Shown piece by piece: positions 37,348 to 38,295 of a stretch of DNA of 38,295 nucleotides. The position numbers and the translations under genes are program-made. The DNA is taken from assembly GCA_002753725.1 (NCBI GenBank), contig PEAL01000009.1:1-38295 (forward strand), read 5' to 3'. The notes below the pieces were generated by a model. It made no database searches. It was not told the DNA's origin and saw nothing but the letters and a program-made list of their open reading frames with translations. Origin of the DNA: Deltaproteobacteria bacterium. GTDB lineage: Bacteria; Desulfobacterota; Desulfobacteria; Desulfobacterales; Magnetomoraceae. The first letter of the stretch is position 1. Each line of letters starts with the position of its first letter.

Positions 37348-38124
37348 TTATACAATGGCAACCGGTCGTACCCAACCTGCGCTCGCTCCCTTGATTTTTA
37401 CAGGAAAGCACACGACCGTAAAGCCATGAGGTTTTTTGATTTCTGATAGATTGGCCATTTTTTCCATGTGACAATATCCATAATCAATGCCGGCAAAATG
37501 TGCCTCCCAGATAACTTTAGGATCTCCTGTATTTTGGAATTCTTGTGCCAGATATGGCAAAGGTCTGTCCCAACTCCAGGCATCGATGCCAACCACGCGA
37601 ATCCCCTGCTCCAGTAAAAATAAAGTGCTTTCTCGATCCATCCCCGCACCCTTGAATAAATATTCCGCTTGACCCCAATATTGGTCAGCACCGGTTTGGA
37701 TCAAGACGATATCCAGTGGTTTCAGGGTGTAATCAATGCGTTTCAATTCTTTTTGAACATCATCTGCGGTAATACGTTCGCCATCGGCTTTATGTCTGAA
37801 ATCCAACACAACCCCATCATTATGACACCAGGAAAGTGGTATTTCATCAATGGTTAATGCGGGCTTTCCCTTATCCATTGTTGGATGATAATGATAAGGC
37901 GCATCCAAATGTGTCCCTGAATGAGTGGTCAGGGTTAAAAATTCTAAAGCCCAGCCCTGCCCATCAGGAAGCTGATCTTTTTTCAAGCCTGGAAAAAAGG
38001 TTACCATCTGTTCTGCCCCTTGCTGATGATCCACATAATCGATTTTTGGAATCATCATTGGTGGGTCACTGGGTAACGCTGATTCGATAGCAATGCTCAA
38101 ATCAATGAATTTTTTGTTTGACAT
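37348..38124 (-). CDS. Cyclase-family metal-dependent hydrolase (kynurenine formamidase/isatin hydrolase-like)
   Basis: 258 residues, family-typical. The signature HSGTHLDAPYHYHP supplies metal ligands His68, His72, Asp74 and His78; IDLSIAIES at the N-terminus and DAWSWDRP are also family features. Members of PF04199 hydrolyse cyclic or aryl amides using manganese or zinc in the cytoplasm. Coupling to a BKACE enzyme suggests a shared degradative pathway in which this enzyme opens or hydrolyses an amide or lactam precursor; that is inference. AGAGG lies before ATG 38124. The upstream 170 bases hold a REP-like hairpin pair. Confidence 0.9.
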   Translation of the reverse strand: MSNKKFIDLSIAIESALPSDPPMMIPKIDYVDHQQGAEQMVTFFPGLKKDQLPDGQGWALEFLTLTTHSGTHLDAPYHYHPTMDKGKPALTIDEIPLSWCHNDGVVLDFRHKADGERITADDVQKELKRIDYTLKPLDIVLIQTGADQYWGQAEYLFKGAGMDRESTLFLLEQGIRVVGIDAWSWDRPLPYLAQEFQNTGDPKVIWEAHFAGIDYGYCHMEKMANLSEIKKPHGFTVVCFPVKIKGASAGWVRPVAIV

Positions 38125-38231
38125 CTGTTAGTTACCTCTTCTTTCATTGTTTAAAAATTAAGATTTATATGCATGGGCGCATTCCCAAAAAGTCGGACAT
38201 TTTAGTCTTTTTGAAATTTGCTTGTTTTAAA

Positions 38232-38276
38232 GCGCTGAAAGCGCGAATTAATATAAGCCCAGGGCAACGCCCTGGG
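38232..38276. repeat. REP-like double hairpin at right edge
   Basis: GCGC-TGAAA-GCGC at 38232-38244, then a GC-rich stem CCCAGGGC-AAC-GCCCTGGG at 38258-38276, in an otherwise AT-rich context. This two-hairpin form resembles repetitive extragenic palindromes found in many copies in some bacterial genomes. Confidence 0.65.
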
Positions 38277-38295
38277 TGATGTAAAGCCTCCATTT

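Overview
The window is an AT-rich stretch of a Gram-negative, probably anaerobic bacterium. The gene content (a filamentous-haemagglutinin/CHAT protein, small multihaem cytochromes with CX4CH sites, fused isobutyryl-CoA mutase, BKACE enzyme, Uma2 protein, many surface-protein domains) fits Desulfobacterota, and in style the large sulfate reducers and multicellular magnetotactic relatives. That assignment is inference; no rRNA or housekeeping marker is present.

Region 1 (1-16.8 kb) is a surface-protein island. A 2903-residue multidomain protein (P-domain, about 26 leucine-rich repeats, Ig-like domains, a legumain/C13-type cysteine peptidase domain, more beta-sandwich domains, C-terminal GGGCF tail) is followed by a protein with signal peptide, TPS/haemagglutinin domain, Gly-rich beta-helix, TPR array and a CHAT caspase-like domain. 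Next comes a DUF928-like protein with five 22-residue RGFNI..YH.YGRR repeats. A convergent membrane-anchored TPR protein closes the island. Two of these genes carry an apparent one-base insertion in an A-run near the 5' end; correcting it restores a signal peptide in one and a longer N-terminus in the other.

Region 2 (16.8-23.1 kb): a long gene-free stretch with a 106-bp inverted-repeat structure, two oligopeptide ABC ATPases without permeases, a CrcB/Fluc fluoride channel, a perfect 15-bp bidirectional terminator and a 923-residue chemoreceptor whose sensor region looks like four tandem copies of one helical module.

Region 3 (23.1-28.6 kb): a Uma2-type nuclease-fold protein with a heptad-repeat tail, tightly followed by an outer-membrane beta-barrel protein, a seven-haem periplasmic cytochrome and an eight-site cytochrome lipoprotein. 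The last three look like a porin-cytochrome electron conduit. A convergent VWA-TSP3-OmpA lipoprotein follows.

Region 4 (28.6-38.3 kb): fused B12-dependent acyl-CoA mutase IcmF and a B12-binding-type radical SAM protein, bracketed by two related palindromic repeat elements. On the minus strand lies a cyclase-family hydrolase / BKACE / bi-domain oxidoreductase set. The right edge holds a REP-like double hairpin. No tRNA, rRNA, CRISPR array or intact transposase was seen.
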